NCBI GenBank assembly: GCA_003833135.1
Contig: QZLH01000001.1
Coordinates: 325,020 to 389,019, forward strand
Direction: 5' to 3'
Source: Oehlia diaphana
Lineage: Eukaryota; Glomeromycota; Glomeromycetes; Glomerales; Glomeraceae
DNA length: 64,000 nucleotides
Position numbers and translations under genes: made by a program. Each line of letters begins with the position of its first letter. The first letter of the stretch is position 1. The notes below the pieces were generated by a model that saw only the letters and a program-made list of their open reading frames with translations, ran no database searches and was not told the DNA's origin. Shown here in pieces: positions 48,224 to 60,729 of the stretch.

Positions 48224-49424
48224 AATTTATTATTATTATCAAAAAAGAAAGGAAGAGGAGGAAACTAAAAAAAAAAAAATTCTTTTGTTTTTTTTTCTTT
48301 TTTGTTTTAAAAAAAGTTTATAATTTTTTACGCAAAATTTATACTTTTTTTTTTTATCTCGATTAAACGGATAATAATATTAATTAATTCCGGAAAAAAA
48401 ACCATACAATATCTGTAATATTATTTAGTCGAATAGAATTATTCTAAAAAGAAAGTAGAATCATCTTTATGGAAAATTGAATTTTTCCATATGGTTAATT
48501 TGTACTTGGGTACACGACAGACAAAAAAGGAATAACATCTGCGGATCTGCGCCATTTTCGTAATACTGGTTTTTTTAATAGGAACAATCAAAACAAAACC
48601 TTATAAGAGATATTGAAAATGAATCTGGATGCACAACATACAGTACAGTTTTTTTAATAAGTCATACGAGATTTGTCTATACCCTTCTTATTTGCTCAAT
48701 TATAACAATGAGTTATGTCAAGAAGGAACCTTCAATAATTTACAGAAAAAAACCTCCGAGAAGGACGAATGACAAACGTAAATTTCCGAATGAGGTCCAC
48801 GTCCGAATGTAACCCGGAGTTTTCCTAAAAACAAATAGTTAACTGTCTTCGCTGCCTTCGCTGCCCTCAATATGTTGTTACTTTACATGGTAAAATTTGA
48901 TTCAAATCAATTTCAGCCGATGATGTTTATTAGTAAATCAATGACCAATGATATACTATGCCAACTGTGGCATACTATGAAATTACTTATACCATATATT
49001 CAGTATACATTCCAGAAAATAATTCCACTCATTCGATAAAACCTTCACTATTAACTTCTTTTGAAATAATAATGAATCACTCTATTATCGAAATATCTAT
49101 AAGGGAATAGTTGTAACAAAATACAGATCAAAATTTCTTCTGCGAATGTTCGATCGAGTTCTTTCTTTTCTAAGAAATAATCCCGAAAACCCTTATCACA
49201 AGCCTTTAGCCTTTGTTATTTTATAATAACATAGTGTCATATTACTAATACTATATATAGCTAATAGTCTTCTAAGTGACATACTACATCTGCTACATCT
49301 TCGGGATGAATTTTATATTATTCGGAAATGATAAAACGGAATTTTTTATTCTAGAAAGCTTATTGGCTGATTCACTTCAATTATCTAAAGGTAAATACCG
49401 AGTAAATGAAGGTTTAAATTGACA
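48224..49424. other. upstream region; no gene
   Basis: AT-rich with scattered short repeats ('cttcgctgc' twice near 48848). No recognisable coding sequence. Confidence 0.5.
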
Positions 49425-50344
49425 TACAGTCAACTCTCTATAAATGCACACCCTCTATAAATGCACCTTTTATCTAGTCCCAACTTGGGCCTTAATGCTA
49501 AATGCACGGTTTTTATATATATATATTCTGTAAATGCACCCTTTATAAAAAAATTTTATATAGTTTACTTATAAAATNNNNNNNNNNNNNNNNNNNNNNN
49601 NNNNNNNNNNNNNNNNNNNNNNNNNNNNNNNNNNNNNNNNNNNNNNNNNNNNNNNNNNNNNNNNNNNNNNNNNNNNNNNNNNNNNNNNNNNNNNNNNNNN
49701 NNNNNNNNNNNNNNNNNNNNNNNNNNNNNNNNNNNNNNNNNNNNNNNNNNNNNNNNNNNNNNNNNNNNNNNNNNNNNNNNNNNNNNNNNNNNNNNNNNNN
49801 NNNNNNNNNNNNNNNNNNNNNNNNNNNNNNNNNNNNNNNNNNNNNNNNNNNNNNNNNNNNNNNNNNNNNNNNNNNNNNNNNNNNNNNNNNNNNNNNNNNN
49901 NNNNNNNNNNNNNNNNNNNNNNNNNNNNNNNNNNNNNNNNNNNNNNNNNNNNNNNNNNNNNNNNNNNNNNNNNNNNNNNNNNNNNNNNNNNNNNNNNNNN
50001 NNNNNNNNNNNNNNNNNNNNNNNNNNNNNNNNNNNNNNNNNNNNNNNNNNNNNNNNNNNNNNNNNNNNNNNNNNNNNNNNNNNNNNNNNNNNNNNNNNNN
50101 NNNNNNNNNNNNNNNNNNNNNNNNNNNNNNNNNNNNNNNNNNNNNNNNNNNNNNNNNNNNNNNNNNNNNNNNNNNNNNNNNNNNNNNNNNNNNNNNNNNN
50201 NNNNNNNNNNNNNNNNNNNNNNNNNNNNNNNTAATTTTAGATTAATATCATATAGATTTATATGTATTCTATAAATGCACACCCTCTTTAAATGCACTCT
50301 TATACCTGGTCCCAAGGGGGTGCATTTATAGAGAGTTGACTGTA
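49425..50344. mobile_element. pogo/Tc1-like element containing an assembly gap
   Basis: The left end 'tacagtcaactctctataaa' (49425) continuing 'tgcac' is the inverse of the right end 'gtgcatttatagagagttga' continuing 'ctgta' (to 50344): a terminal inverted repeat of about 25 bp with TA at both edges. Sub-terminal repeats of 'taaatgcacaccctct' occur at both sides. CAGT...CTCTCTATAA-type ends are typical of pogo/Fot1-like Tc1-mariner elements. 654 bp of the interior is unsequenced, so a transposase cannot be judged; total size of about 0.9 kb (if the gap size is real) suggests a non-autonomous copy. Confidence 0.75.
49578..50231. other. assembly gap (N run)
   Basis: 654 consecutive N. Open frames crossing it are artefacts. 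Confidence 0.99.
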
Positions 50345-50681
50345 ATTAAACAGACTTAAGTGCAATGCTGGCCAAAATTATAATAATTTCAGCCGAGTCA
50401 GGCAAAATTACGACCAGATTTTTGCTCGCACTGTGGTTTTGACTCGAGAGTCAAAAAACTTTTTTAAATCCTTATGTTTTTTTGCCCGCCATTTTAGTGT
50501 TATTTTATTCAAATTTAATATTCTTACGAAAAAAAAATAATTTTAATCAATATACATAACGATAAATCAATACTTTAATTACACAGTTAAAAAACAAAAT
50601 ATTTAATATTATACTGTATAAAATGAATAAAAAATAAACGTTATTGCTTATTAAAAGAAGAGAACAAAACTATTATATAAT
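50345..50681. other. no supported gene
   Basis: Downstream of the first VIT-VWA gene. AT-rich. Confidence 0.5.
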
Positions 50682-53600
50682 TCATTCTTCTTTCTTTTCG
50701 CTATCACTATTAATCCAATTATTAATCCATTCTTTAGATTTTTCAATAATAATTTTTTCTTTTCCTTCATTTTCTACCATTTTCTTTAAAGCTTTTTCAG
50801 CTTTTTCATGACACATTTCACTTTCATCTTTAAAATTTTCAAACATAATAATTTCCAGATAAGCAATAGCAATACAAGTACTTAATATTTCCTCAATATC
50901 AGTCTTACCAATCTCTTTTTCAATTTCTTGTTTTAAATTGATGAAATCATTCAAATCATTTTTATAAAAAAATTCATAAAATGATTTATTTGGCAAGAAT
51001 TTACCATCAAAAGATTGTAATCCTAAAAATTCGAATAAATTTTCAATTTTTGGCTCTTTATGATTAACGTTAACTTTCTGTAGTGCTGCTGGCGTAACTT
51101 GCAATGGAGTACTATATTGAAAAAAAAAAATTTTTTATATCAATAACCCTTTCATATTAAAATAATATAATAAAACATGTATACCCACTCTTGCTGTAAT
51201 CCTCCAACGACAACTAACAAATTATGTAAATATTCGATTCGATTAATCTTTTTTTTTTGTTTCAAAAATAGTTATTTAATAAATTATAAAATAAAGTATA
51301 CGTACATGATCTTTTCATTTTCCTCGCTTAATTAATATTATTAAAATTAATTAATGTTAAATTTTTTCCCTTTTTTTTTTAAAAAAAAAAAAAAAATTAC
51401 AGAATACAATTTTTTTTACCTCTACCACTAATATACATACTTGAAGAAGATAAAAAAGAGCTAGCTCTTGCTGTAAAAAACTGGGGAACTTCCCTTTTCT
51501 GTGGAATTGTTCGTGCTTCAGATACAGTTTCATTGTTTCTTTCATCAATTGCAATAAAACTACAAATAAAAAAAAAAATATAAAAAATAAGTAAAAAATA
51601 TAATTAAATTATAATAAATACTATTAATTTAATACAATTATACCTTGTATATTTTGAAGCTAAATTATAAGTTTTACCAAGTTTAACAATATGTTCTTTA
51701 ACTAATGAATCTGGGATATGTGTATCAACATTTTTAGGATGTTTATGAATAAATGATTTTTCATAATTAAGATCTTGAATAAGTTTCCTTGCCGCTAATC
51801 TATGAATCTTTGAACCTTGTAAAGTAACTGGATCCAAAGGAACATCAAGTTTCATAGGGCCGTCTTGAGAAGTAGCTGTTAAAGTAATAATCTTACGTGG
51901 TTCAATATTTTTTTCCAAAATACAATAAACAATAAATCGAACACCAGGATAAATAGGTGGAATAATATATGGAGCTTGTTGAACTTTAGTATCAATGAAT
52001 ATATCACTTTGTGATGGCGATTCTGTATTATCATTCGTAAAACTAGTAGCGGATTTATCCACTTCAGCTTGTAACTCTTTCTTTTCCTTTGATTCCGATA
52101 GATCAACATCAGTCCAAGTAATATTATAATCCTTAACTGGTGGTTTTAATGCATTTTTTAACATTCCAATGACTTTTTTATCCATTCTTTCATCATTTGT
52201 TACAAATTGAGCATATCCTTTACCAGCACGAGCAACAGATTCAACTAAATTATGAGAAACAGAATCGCCTATTCCTAATGAAAAAAGACGTAAATCATCT
52301 TTCTTTTTTTCTTCATTTTGACTTACAAGTCTTACAATTTGATCAACATTCCAAACTTCACCATCTGTAAGAAGGAATACAGAAGTTGGTACATCATCCC
52401 TTGAATTTTTAAATACCCATTCTAATGCACTATAAATTTCTGTTCCTCCATAGTTTGATTTCATTGTTTGAGCAAGATTAAGAGCTTCAGATAAAGATGT
52501 TTCAGAATAGGATTGACTTTTTGGAAAAAGAGAATCATAATGAGATCCGAAAGAAATTACATTAAAGTAACAATCTTCAGGAAGTGAGCGTAATAACAAT
52601 TCAAGTGCTTGTGCGGCTTTTTTCATAGGTTCAACACTCATTGATCCCGATCTAATTAAAAAATTTTTTTTAATTTTTTTTTTATTAATTGAACAGAAAA
52701 TTTCATTTGGTAATTAAATTATATCATACCTATCAACAACAAAAACTAGTTCAGATATGGTAGTATTTAATGATAGTTTTGGAACCAAAGTTAACATAAC
52801 ACAGTTAGTTTTTGTTTCAGGATTATACTCAACAAAAGCTCTGAAAGAAATATAAAGAATTTTTAATTATTTATATTAAAATAAAAATCAAAAAAATAAT
52901 TACGTAAAATATTTACCGAGGTTGATCAAGGTCTTTACTTTTAATTACAAGAATAAAATCTTTTTCTAAATAAGTAGTTTGTTGAGTTAAAGTAATTTTA
53001 GAAATTTTAGGATTTTCATCAATATTCATTTCAGTAGAAATTTTATGTGAAGGTGATTCAATATTTTGAATAGATGAAGTCATTCTACAAGTAATAGCAA
53101 GATTTAAATAAAAATCTGCTTTATTAGAATAAGACACAACATCAGGATTAAGAATTTTTCCATCATTTGAAGATGATGAATATTCTGAAGAACCATATCT
53201 TGGAGCGATATTAGTTGGTAAAACAAATCGAATATTCTCAGATTCAGAATCATGTTTAAGTTCGGTAACATATGTAATCTTCATGACTACGGTTTGCCCT
53301 GACGTAATATTTCCAACAGAACATTGAAACACATCTTCGGATTCAGATTCTAACAAATAAGCACCATGTCCTTCCTAATCTTTCAAGAAAATGAAAATCA
53401 ATTTAACTTAAATATACATAAACTTTGAAATTATTTAAATTTATCTGATATAACCTGAACTGCTTCAGTATATTCTTTAGCGGCCTCTTTTGATTCTTTT
53501 ACGATACCCTTTACTTTTCTCTGTCCATCAATTTCTGCCTCAAAGCCGCAGACTGCTGCGGCTTCATAAATAGGAAATTTATAGAGGGCTTCAATGGTAT

Positions 53601-53891
53601 TTTTTTCAACATTTTTGTAAGTCTGGCTGATCGTAACTATAAAAATGAAAAAGATTAATATTATATAAACTATAATCCTAATAGAATTTTTATTCGATAA
53701 ATTTAACGAACCTTCAGCGATCATATCAACGACTAAAAAAAAAATTGCAATTTAGGGAATATCATTATAACGAAAATGAAAAAATAATTAAATAATTACA
53801 ACAACTTACTAGTAGCTTCAACAGCAACATTTTGTAAAGGAATTGGTTTTAATTCTCGTTCAACAACAAAGCAGAGTCCGTAAATTTGCAT
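50682..53891 (-). CDS. VIT-VWA domain protein, copy 1
   Basis: Ten-exon model: 53891-53810, 53732-53712, 53636-53455, 53374-52917, 52840-52730, 52651-51644, 51559-51420, 51326-51306, 51213-51189 and 51111-50682; 825 aa, every junction in frame. The VIT domain (about 1-150) has ALYKFPIYEAAAVCGFEAEI and EGHGAYLLESESEDVF. The VWA domain (about 278-450) has a complete MIDAS motif DRSGS across an exon junction (Asp 284), GGTEIYSAL and LLTDGEVWNVD. A C-terminal domain (about 690-825) has FLGLQSFDGKFLP and CIAIAYLE, as in the C-terminus of PARP4 and VWA5A relatives. Between them lies a short, poorly conserved linker coded by exons 7-9. Family role: protein-protein interaction, metal-dependent through MIDAS. 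No membrane segment or signal peptide is seen, so cytosolic. Exon 2 has an unusual donor (gttcgt). Confidence 0.9.
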
Positions 53892-56455
53892 TTTGGGAAA
53901 AAATATATAATAGAAGTTGAATCAAATTTAAGTGAGAGATAATAAATACAGTATTTTATTTTTAAATTTATATAGTAAAGTTTATATACGTCATTCATTA
54001 ACCCATTTAGGCCAATTTGGCTAAATTTTAGGCTAAAATAAGATCGTCATCGACTTACTCGATGAGTGTAAGTTTGACTCAACAATGCTCGCATGTTTAG
54101 GAACTTTCCAATATTAATATTTTTTTTTTGTATGATAGTAATTTATTTGATGCTTTTTTTGCTTTGAAAACTTAGCTTTAATATCATTTTTATTAATTTC
54201 TGCAAGAAATGCCGCTTAAATGTTAACTTAATTAAATTATTTTATATTCTATTCATTTGGAATCTTAACACAAACAATGAGATAATAGTTTATCGTTGCG
54301 GAATATTCAATTTTGGATACTCATACCCGAATATAAATTTATTCCGTGTTTTTTTTTATTCAATGTTATTCCCGTAAATGTATTATATTCACGGAATTCA
54401 TAGCCTCAAATATGGAAATTATCAAGTTGCTTAGATTTTTAGTTATTTTCCGTAAATGTGGTAAATTATTACAAAAATTCAAATAAATTTTATTTATGAT
54501 TCCTTATAATTAACTTTAGATTTAAAATCGGATAAATCTTCAATTTGTGATTTCAAATTCATCTAAAAATATATAACATTTCTTCGTACCTAAAGAGTCA
54601 GTTATGCAGTATATAACAACTCGTTGGTTTATCCTTACGCATAACCGACAAAAAAGATTAATATACTGAAAATATTAATAATAATACTAAAGAACAAGTT
54701 GATATTAATGAATAATACGGGCAAGATAATGTCACTCTTTTAGAAACGTGTACAAAACATCTTTCTCAAATAATTAGAGAATTAGAGCACTTATTAAATA
54801 AAGCTTATAACACTAAAGTTATGATCAACCATTATTGAAATAACGTGAGCAATTTTAAAATAATATTATTCTGATAGTTATGTAGTTATTAAAGTACCAA
54901 ACTATTGTAAAATAAATTTTATCTTTTGTATTAATAAATATAATAATTATTTATAATAAACATAATTATTAAATTTTAAAATTTTACTTAAGTAAGGCTT
55001 CGATAACAGGAATTTGCAGAAAACGTCCGGAAAACGTACCGAAATATGACATTATTCAGATATTATCTGGACTATGAAGACAAATTTCAGACAAATTCCC
55101 GGAATTCCTTTTCCGTGTCAATGTGAATAACTTAATTTAGTTTTTCCTAGTAGAAATTACACATTTTAAGTGAAACTGGCTTTATTTTTCTTTTTTCGCT
55201 TATCTATGACGTAGAAGTATTTATTGTATACAAATAATAAAATAAAAATATATTTAATAATTTTTAGAAAAAAAAAATTTAGATAAATATTTGAATGTTG
55301 AAACGAGATAATCAATAATGCGAAAAGCATGTAATTCTTGACACCAGACATGTAAAGCAACTGTTATTTCTTAAAGGACTGGCTCTTTTGTTGGTAAGAG
55401 ATATTAATTTGAATGATATGTCAAACTTTGATGTCAAGATTTAGGAAATGATCAATTTATATCCTTAATCCGAGTTAATGGATTGTTAATATCTATGTAG
55501 ATTGATTGCTATTTTTGCGTAAAAGAATGTAAATAAATTTTTTGCATCAACATCATAATAAATAATATAGAGAGACAATTGTAACCGCTCAATTTTCTCG
55601 CCTTTCTCAGTCGGAATGATCTATCTGATTTAGCGGGTGGTAATTAAAGTTTTTAAAAATATGATACCTACGAACTAGCAACAATGGTAGAAAATCTAGC
55701 GTGAAATATTCTTCGATGAACAATTCTTGTTATTACAAGAATTTTTTCATAATTTTTAATATAATATTACTGTATTCTCTTTTCTTGGGATTTTTCCTTT
55801 CATTATGATGACAAATTCTTTGAACTATTTAAAACATGTTTCGTTAAAATCATTTAATCTAATTCAATCAATTATCCATCTTTTTTTTTTTTCGTCGAAA
55901 CTCGAAACAACTGCATTTATTTCAGAAAATTAAATATATCTTTTCGTTTGACCATATATCCACCTGAGCGGTAATACTATTATCTTTAAGCTTAAAAAAT
56001 GATATGGCAAAAAAAATGCATTAATTAATAAAGAAGAAATTATTGAATAAAGTTCTGGACATGCTATTTTCGGTCGTGGCCGAACTTTAAAATGGAATGA
56101 TTTCTGGATTTGCAAATTAATAACCAATTACATATTCAAATGTTTTGAAAGGAACCACCAATAAATTACTTTTCAAGTTGATAATCGATAATTGAATGAC
56201 ATATCGGCTGATTGGAAAAATCAAGTCAATTAATATTTAAGCTCAGTTGATGGGTTCATTATATAACTGATGGGTTACTTACATATAAAATTATGGGAGG
56301 CTTTTCCAGATCAGTCGATATGATCATCCGATAATTACACTAAAAAATCATGAGATACGATCAAACATTTTATTATAAAAAGTCATGTATGATTAATACT
56401 TTACAATTGTGCATAATAATAAATATTTTTTCAGAATTAAATATTGCCTGTCAAA
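53892..56455. other. intergenic between VIT-VWA copy 1 and the secreted protein gene
   Basis: No supported gene. A 39-codon open segment at 54716-54835 (plus; contains CTKHLSQIIRELEHLLNKAY) might be a coding relic, but its length is within chance. Confidence 0.45.
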
Positions 56456-56764
56456 ATGCACAATCGAATCTTTCCAATCCTAATCCTTGCCTTCACCATC
56501 TTTCTTATATGCAACACTCAGGAAGTTCCCAAGAGGCCAAGTTGTCCAAGAGGATATGTACGTTCAACAGTATCAGGAACGAAGGGCAAATGTGTTTATG
56601 GATGTCATACAGACGCAGATTGTAACAACGATCCATTCACTAATTATGCGGTTTTAAGCAAATGTCTCAAATCAACACGACCTCATTGGTTATGTGACTG
56701 TGCTCATGCTTGTCTTAATGATGGCGAATGTGTTAGTGGAACTTATTGTAATAAATATTTGTAA
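56456..56764 (+). CDS. small secreted cysteine-rich protein
   Basis: A single-exon frame of 102 aa. The ATG at 56456 gives a short basic n-region (MHNR), a hydrophobic core (IFPILILAFTIFLIC) and a likely cleavage site around residue 22, so a classical signal peptide. The mature part of about 80 residues has ten cysteines (motifs SCPRGY, GCHTDADC, LCDCAHAC, YCNKYL), which suggests several disulphides. No membrane anchor follows. It lies alone between two VIT-VWA genes. An acceptor-like 'ttttttcag' is 23 bp upstream, so the 5' UTR may be spliced. Small secreted Cys-rich proteins are candidate symbiosis effectors or antimicrobial peptides. I do not recognise a named family, and the function is unknown. 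Confidence 0.75.
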   Translation: MHNRIFPILILAFTIFLICNTQEVPKRPSCPRGYVRSTVSGTKGKCVYGCHTDADCNNDPFTNYAVLSKCLKSTRPHWLCDCAHACLNDGECVSGTYCNKYL

Positions 56765-57010
56765 GAAGAATTTATGTATTGTAAGTGTAAGTTTTATTTT
56801 AAAAAAGAAATAATTTTATAATATATAATACACTATTATCCCCTGGTCGGCACCATTTACACGATTATGCAAATGTAGCTGGGTAGCAAATTTTATATGT
56901 ATTTATTTATCCGTTTCTAGGAAATTTTGCGGTAAAATTAACCATTGGTTATACTATAATGGACTGATTTGAAAATTTGGGTAAATCGGAAAGATTTTGG
57001 CAAACATTCT

Positions 57011-57215
57011 TAAGAACAATTTTCACATCGTCTTTTCGTTCCTTCACTAAATAAAAGTTTATTATGATCATAATTTATTGTTAATTTTTTATTGCTTCCG
57101 TTCTTTCATCTGCTATAAGAGATTCATCATCAAAGAATTGTTTGTTTTGTTTTCGAAATTCATATCGTTTGGTTATGTCATTGTGAATATTAGGATCTGC
57201 TAATGCACTAGCTCA
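57011..57215 (-). pseudogene. relic of the TKL-kinase N-terminal exon
   Basis: Minus-strand peptides in order are NDITKRYEFRKQ, DDESLIADERTEAIK, YDHNKLLFSEGTKR and CENC. They match exon 1 of the kinases at 13479, 19840 and 43444 (for example NNITKRYEF, DDESLTKDEK, RLCENC). The frame shifts between RYEFRKQ and DDESL and again after EAIK, and the rest of the gene is absent. It is a truncated, dead copy lying inside the VIT-VWA cluster. Confidence 0.7.
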
Positions 57216-57493
57216 GTCTCGCTTCTAAAACACAAAAAGTGATTAATAACGTGACTATCGATAATCGATTTTGTGATACAAAAAAGCATGATCAACGTAA
57301 TTGCTATCCTAGACCAACATCATCAAAATTATCACTAACAAATTAATATATCGTTATTTTTTTCTATTTCAGTATTTGTCAAATTTAATATAAAGATAAT
57401 CATAACAAGTATACTAACTAAATATATAGTATGTTAAAAAATACACTAAAAATAAAACTAATACTACAAATAATACCTATACATAAACTCACT

Positions 57494-60400
57494 TCATAAT
57501 ATTTTTGATTGGCCAGATTGACCACATGATCGCGTCATCAAAATCACCCAATTTTTAATCCATTCTTCAGCTTTTTCAATAATAATTTTTTCTTTTTCAT
57601 TATTTCCAATCATTTTCTTAAAAACCTTTTCAGCTTTTTCATAACACATTTCACATTCATCTTTAAAATCATCAAACATAACAATTTTCAAATAAGCAAT
57701 AGCAATACAACTAGTTAATATTTCTTCAATTTCCTTTTCACTCAATTCACTTAATTCTTTTTCAATTTCTTGTTTAAAGTTATTAAACCCATCTAAATAA
57801 TTTTTATAAAAAAATTCATAAAATGTTTTATTGGGGAAGAATTTACCATCAAATGATTGTAACCCCAAAAATTCGAATAAATTTTCAATGTTTGGTTCTA
57901 TATGAAAAACATTAACTTCCTGTCGCGATGCTTGTGGACTTCTTGAAAAAAAATTTTTGAAAAAAAAAAATATTAATTAACATCCTCATATTATAGAACA
58001 TAAATGAATATGTATACTAACTCTTCAACTAGATTTTCTGAATTAGCCACTAATAAATCATATAAATAAATATTCGATTAATTTAAGTGAGTGTCATTAT
58101 TTAAATTCATTAAATAAATAAAATTATAAAACAAACATACAGAGACTTTTCACTTAGTGAATATTAATAATATTAAATTAATGTTATTAAATGTTTTCTT
58201 TTTTTAAAAAAAAAAATAAATAAATAAATAAAAATATTCAAATAGTAATTTTTACCCATTACGGAACTCATGCTATATGAACACAAATCGTCCATATCTC
58301 TATACGATGCATACGATGCATACGATGCAATTAATTGAGGGACTTCTCTTTTCTGTGGAATTATTTGAGACTCGGATAAACTTTCATTATTTCGCTCATC
58401 AGTTGCAATGAAACTATAAAAAAATTATAATTAATAGGTAATATACAAAATAAATTAATCGCAAGTTAATTAAATGAATTTTATACCTTGTATATTTCGA
58501 TGCTAAATTATAGGTTTTGCCAAGTTTAATAATATGCCCTTTAACTAATGAATCTGAGATGTGTTTATTAGCATTTTTAGGATGTTTATGAATAAATGAT
58601 TTTTCATCATTAAGATCTTGAATCAGTTTCCTTGCCGCTAATCTATGAATCTTTGAACCTTGTAAAGTAACTGGATCTAAAGGAATATCAAGTTTCATAG
58701 GGCCATCTTGAGAAGTAGCTTTTAAAGTAATAACTTTACATGGTTCAATATTTTTTTCTAAAATACAATAGACAATAAATCGAACTCCAGAATAAATGGG
58801 TGGAATAATATATGGAGCTTGTTGAACTTTAATATCAGTGAATATATCACTTGGTGGTGGTGATAGCGGTTCCATATTGTCATCACTCATAAAACTAATA
58901 GTAGGTTTATCCACTTCAATTGGAGTCATATCTAATTCTTTTTCATCCAATAAATTGACCTCAGTCCAAGTAATATTATAATCCTTAATTGGTGGTTTTA
59001 AAGCATTTTTTAACATTCCAATGACTTTTTTATCCATTCTTTCATCATTTGTTACAAATTGAACATATCCTTTACCAGCACGAGCAACAGATTCAACTAA
59101 ATTATGGGAAACAGAATCACCTATTCCTAATGAAAAAAGACGTAAATCATCGTTCTTTTCTTCTTCATGTTTACTTACAAGTTCTACAATTTGATCAACA
59201 TTCCAAACTTCTCCATCTGTAATAAGAAATATAGAAGTTGGCATATCATCTCTTGAATTTTTAAATACCCATTCTAATACATTATAAACTTCTGTTCCCC
59301 CATAATTTGATTTCATTGTTCGAGCAAGATTAAGAGCTTTAGATAAAGATGTTTCGGAGTAAAGTTCACTTTTTGGAAAAAGAGAATCATAATAAGATCC
59401 AAAAGATACTACATTAAAATAACAATCTTCAGGGAGGGAACGTAATAATAATTCAAGTGCTTGTGCGGCTTTCTTCATAGGTTCAACATTCATTGATCCC
59501 GATCTATTTAAAACATTTTTTTTATTAATTGAACAGAAAATTTCAATTTGTAGTTGAGTTATAACATACCTATCAACAACAAAAACTAATTCGGATATAG
59601 TAGTATTTAATGAAAATTTTGGAACCAAAGTTAGCATAATACAATTAGTTTGTATTTCAGGATTATACTCAACAAAAGCTCTGAAATAAATTTAAATAAT
59701 TTTAATTATAGTATTAAACAAAAAATAATTACGTGAAATATTTACCGTGGTTGATCAAGGTCCTTACTCTTAACCACAAGAATAAAATCTTTTTCTAAAT
59801 AAGTAATTTGTTCGGTCAAAGTAATTTTAGAAATTTTAGGATTTCCGTCAATATTCATTTCAGTAGAAATTTTATGTGAAGGTGATTCAATATTTTGAAT
59901 AGTTGAAGTCATTCTACAAGTAACAGCAAGTTCTAAATAAAAATCTGCTTTATTAGAATAAGATACAATATCAGGATTAAGAATTTTTCCATCATTTGAA
60001 GATGACGAGTATTCTGAAGAACCATATCTTGGAGCGATATTAGTTGGTAGGACAAATCTAATTTTTTCTGATTCAGAATCATGTTTAAGTTCGGTAACAT
60101 ATGTAATCTTAATGACTACAGTTTGTCCCGATATAATATTTCCAACAGAACATTGAAACACTTCTTCGGATTCAGATTCTAACAAATAAGCACCATGTCC
60201 TTCCTAATCATTTAAGAAAATGAAAGTTAATTATATTAAATAATATTTTGAAATTATTTTAAATTATATTACCTGAATTGCTTCAGTATACTCTTTCGCA
60301 GCCTCTTTTGCTTCTTTTACGATGCCCTTTACTTTTCTTTGACCATCAATTTCTGCTTCAAACCCGCAGATTGCTGCGGCTTCATAGATAGGGAACTTAT

Positions 60401-60729
60401 AGAGCGCTTCAATAGTGTCTTTTTCAATATTTTTATATGCCTGGATGATCGTAACTAATAAAAAAAGAAAAAATAAATAAATAAAAACCACAATGAATAA
60501 TCATAATATCGTTTATATAAATTTGACGTACCTTCAGCGATCATATCAACGACTTCAAAAAAAATTGGCAATTAATGGATTTAATCAATTTTGGGAACAT
60601 CATTATAAAAAAAATTGAAAAATAAGTTATAATCAACATGAACTTACTATTAGCTTCAACAGCAACATTTTGTAAAGGAATCGGTTTTATTTCCTGTTCA
60701 ACAATAAAACAAAGTCCGTAAATTTGCAT
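57494..60729 (-). CDS. VIT-VWA domain protein, copy 2
   Basis: Ten-exon model parallel to copy 1: 60729-60648, 60552-60532, 60454-60273, 60203-59746, 59680-59570, 59503-58487, 58413-58256, 58152-58141, 58049-58022 and 57941-57494; 838 aa. Exons 1-5 have exactly the same lengths as copy 1 (82, 21, 182, 458, 111 nt). VIT, VWA (MIDAS DRSGS at about 284, LITDGEVWNVD) and the C-terminal domain (FLGLQSFDGKFFP) are all present. The linker exons 7-9 differ in length and sequence (158, 12 and 28 nt against 140, 21 and 25). The C-terminus (WVILMTRSCGQSGQSKIL) departs from copy 1 (NWINSDSEKKEE). Intron 5 (59504-59569, 66 nt) has no in-frame stop, so retention would insert 22 residues into the MIDAS motif. 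Confidence 0.9.
58302..58328 (-). repeat. 9-bp tandem repeat x3 in the VIT-VWA linker
   Basis: Three perfect atacgatgc units inside exon 7 of copy 2 encode (A-S-Y)n. Copy 1 has no such repeat at the same place. Confidence 0.9.

Noticed and set aside
49502..50315. Two ~248-codon open frames across the N run
   Set aside because: They consist almost entirely of unknown bases; open only because N codons cannot be stops.
55930..56127. 65-codon minus-strand frame
   Set aside because: No recognisable content, no splice sites in phase with neighbours; chance frame.
59504..59569. Taking the 22 extra residues before SGSM as constitutive protein in VIT-VWA copy 2
   Set aside because: Copy 1 has a stop in the matching intron, and the insertion would split the MIDAS motif. 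Treated as an intron, retention noted as a finding.
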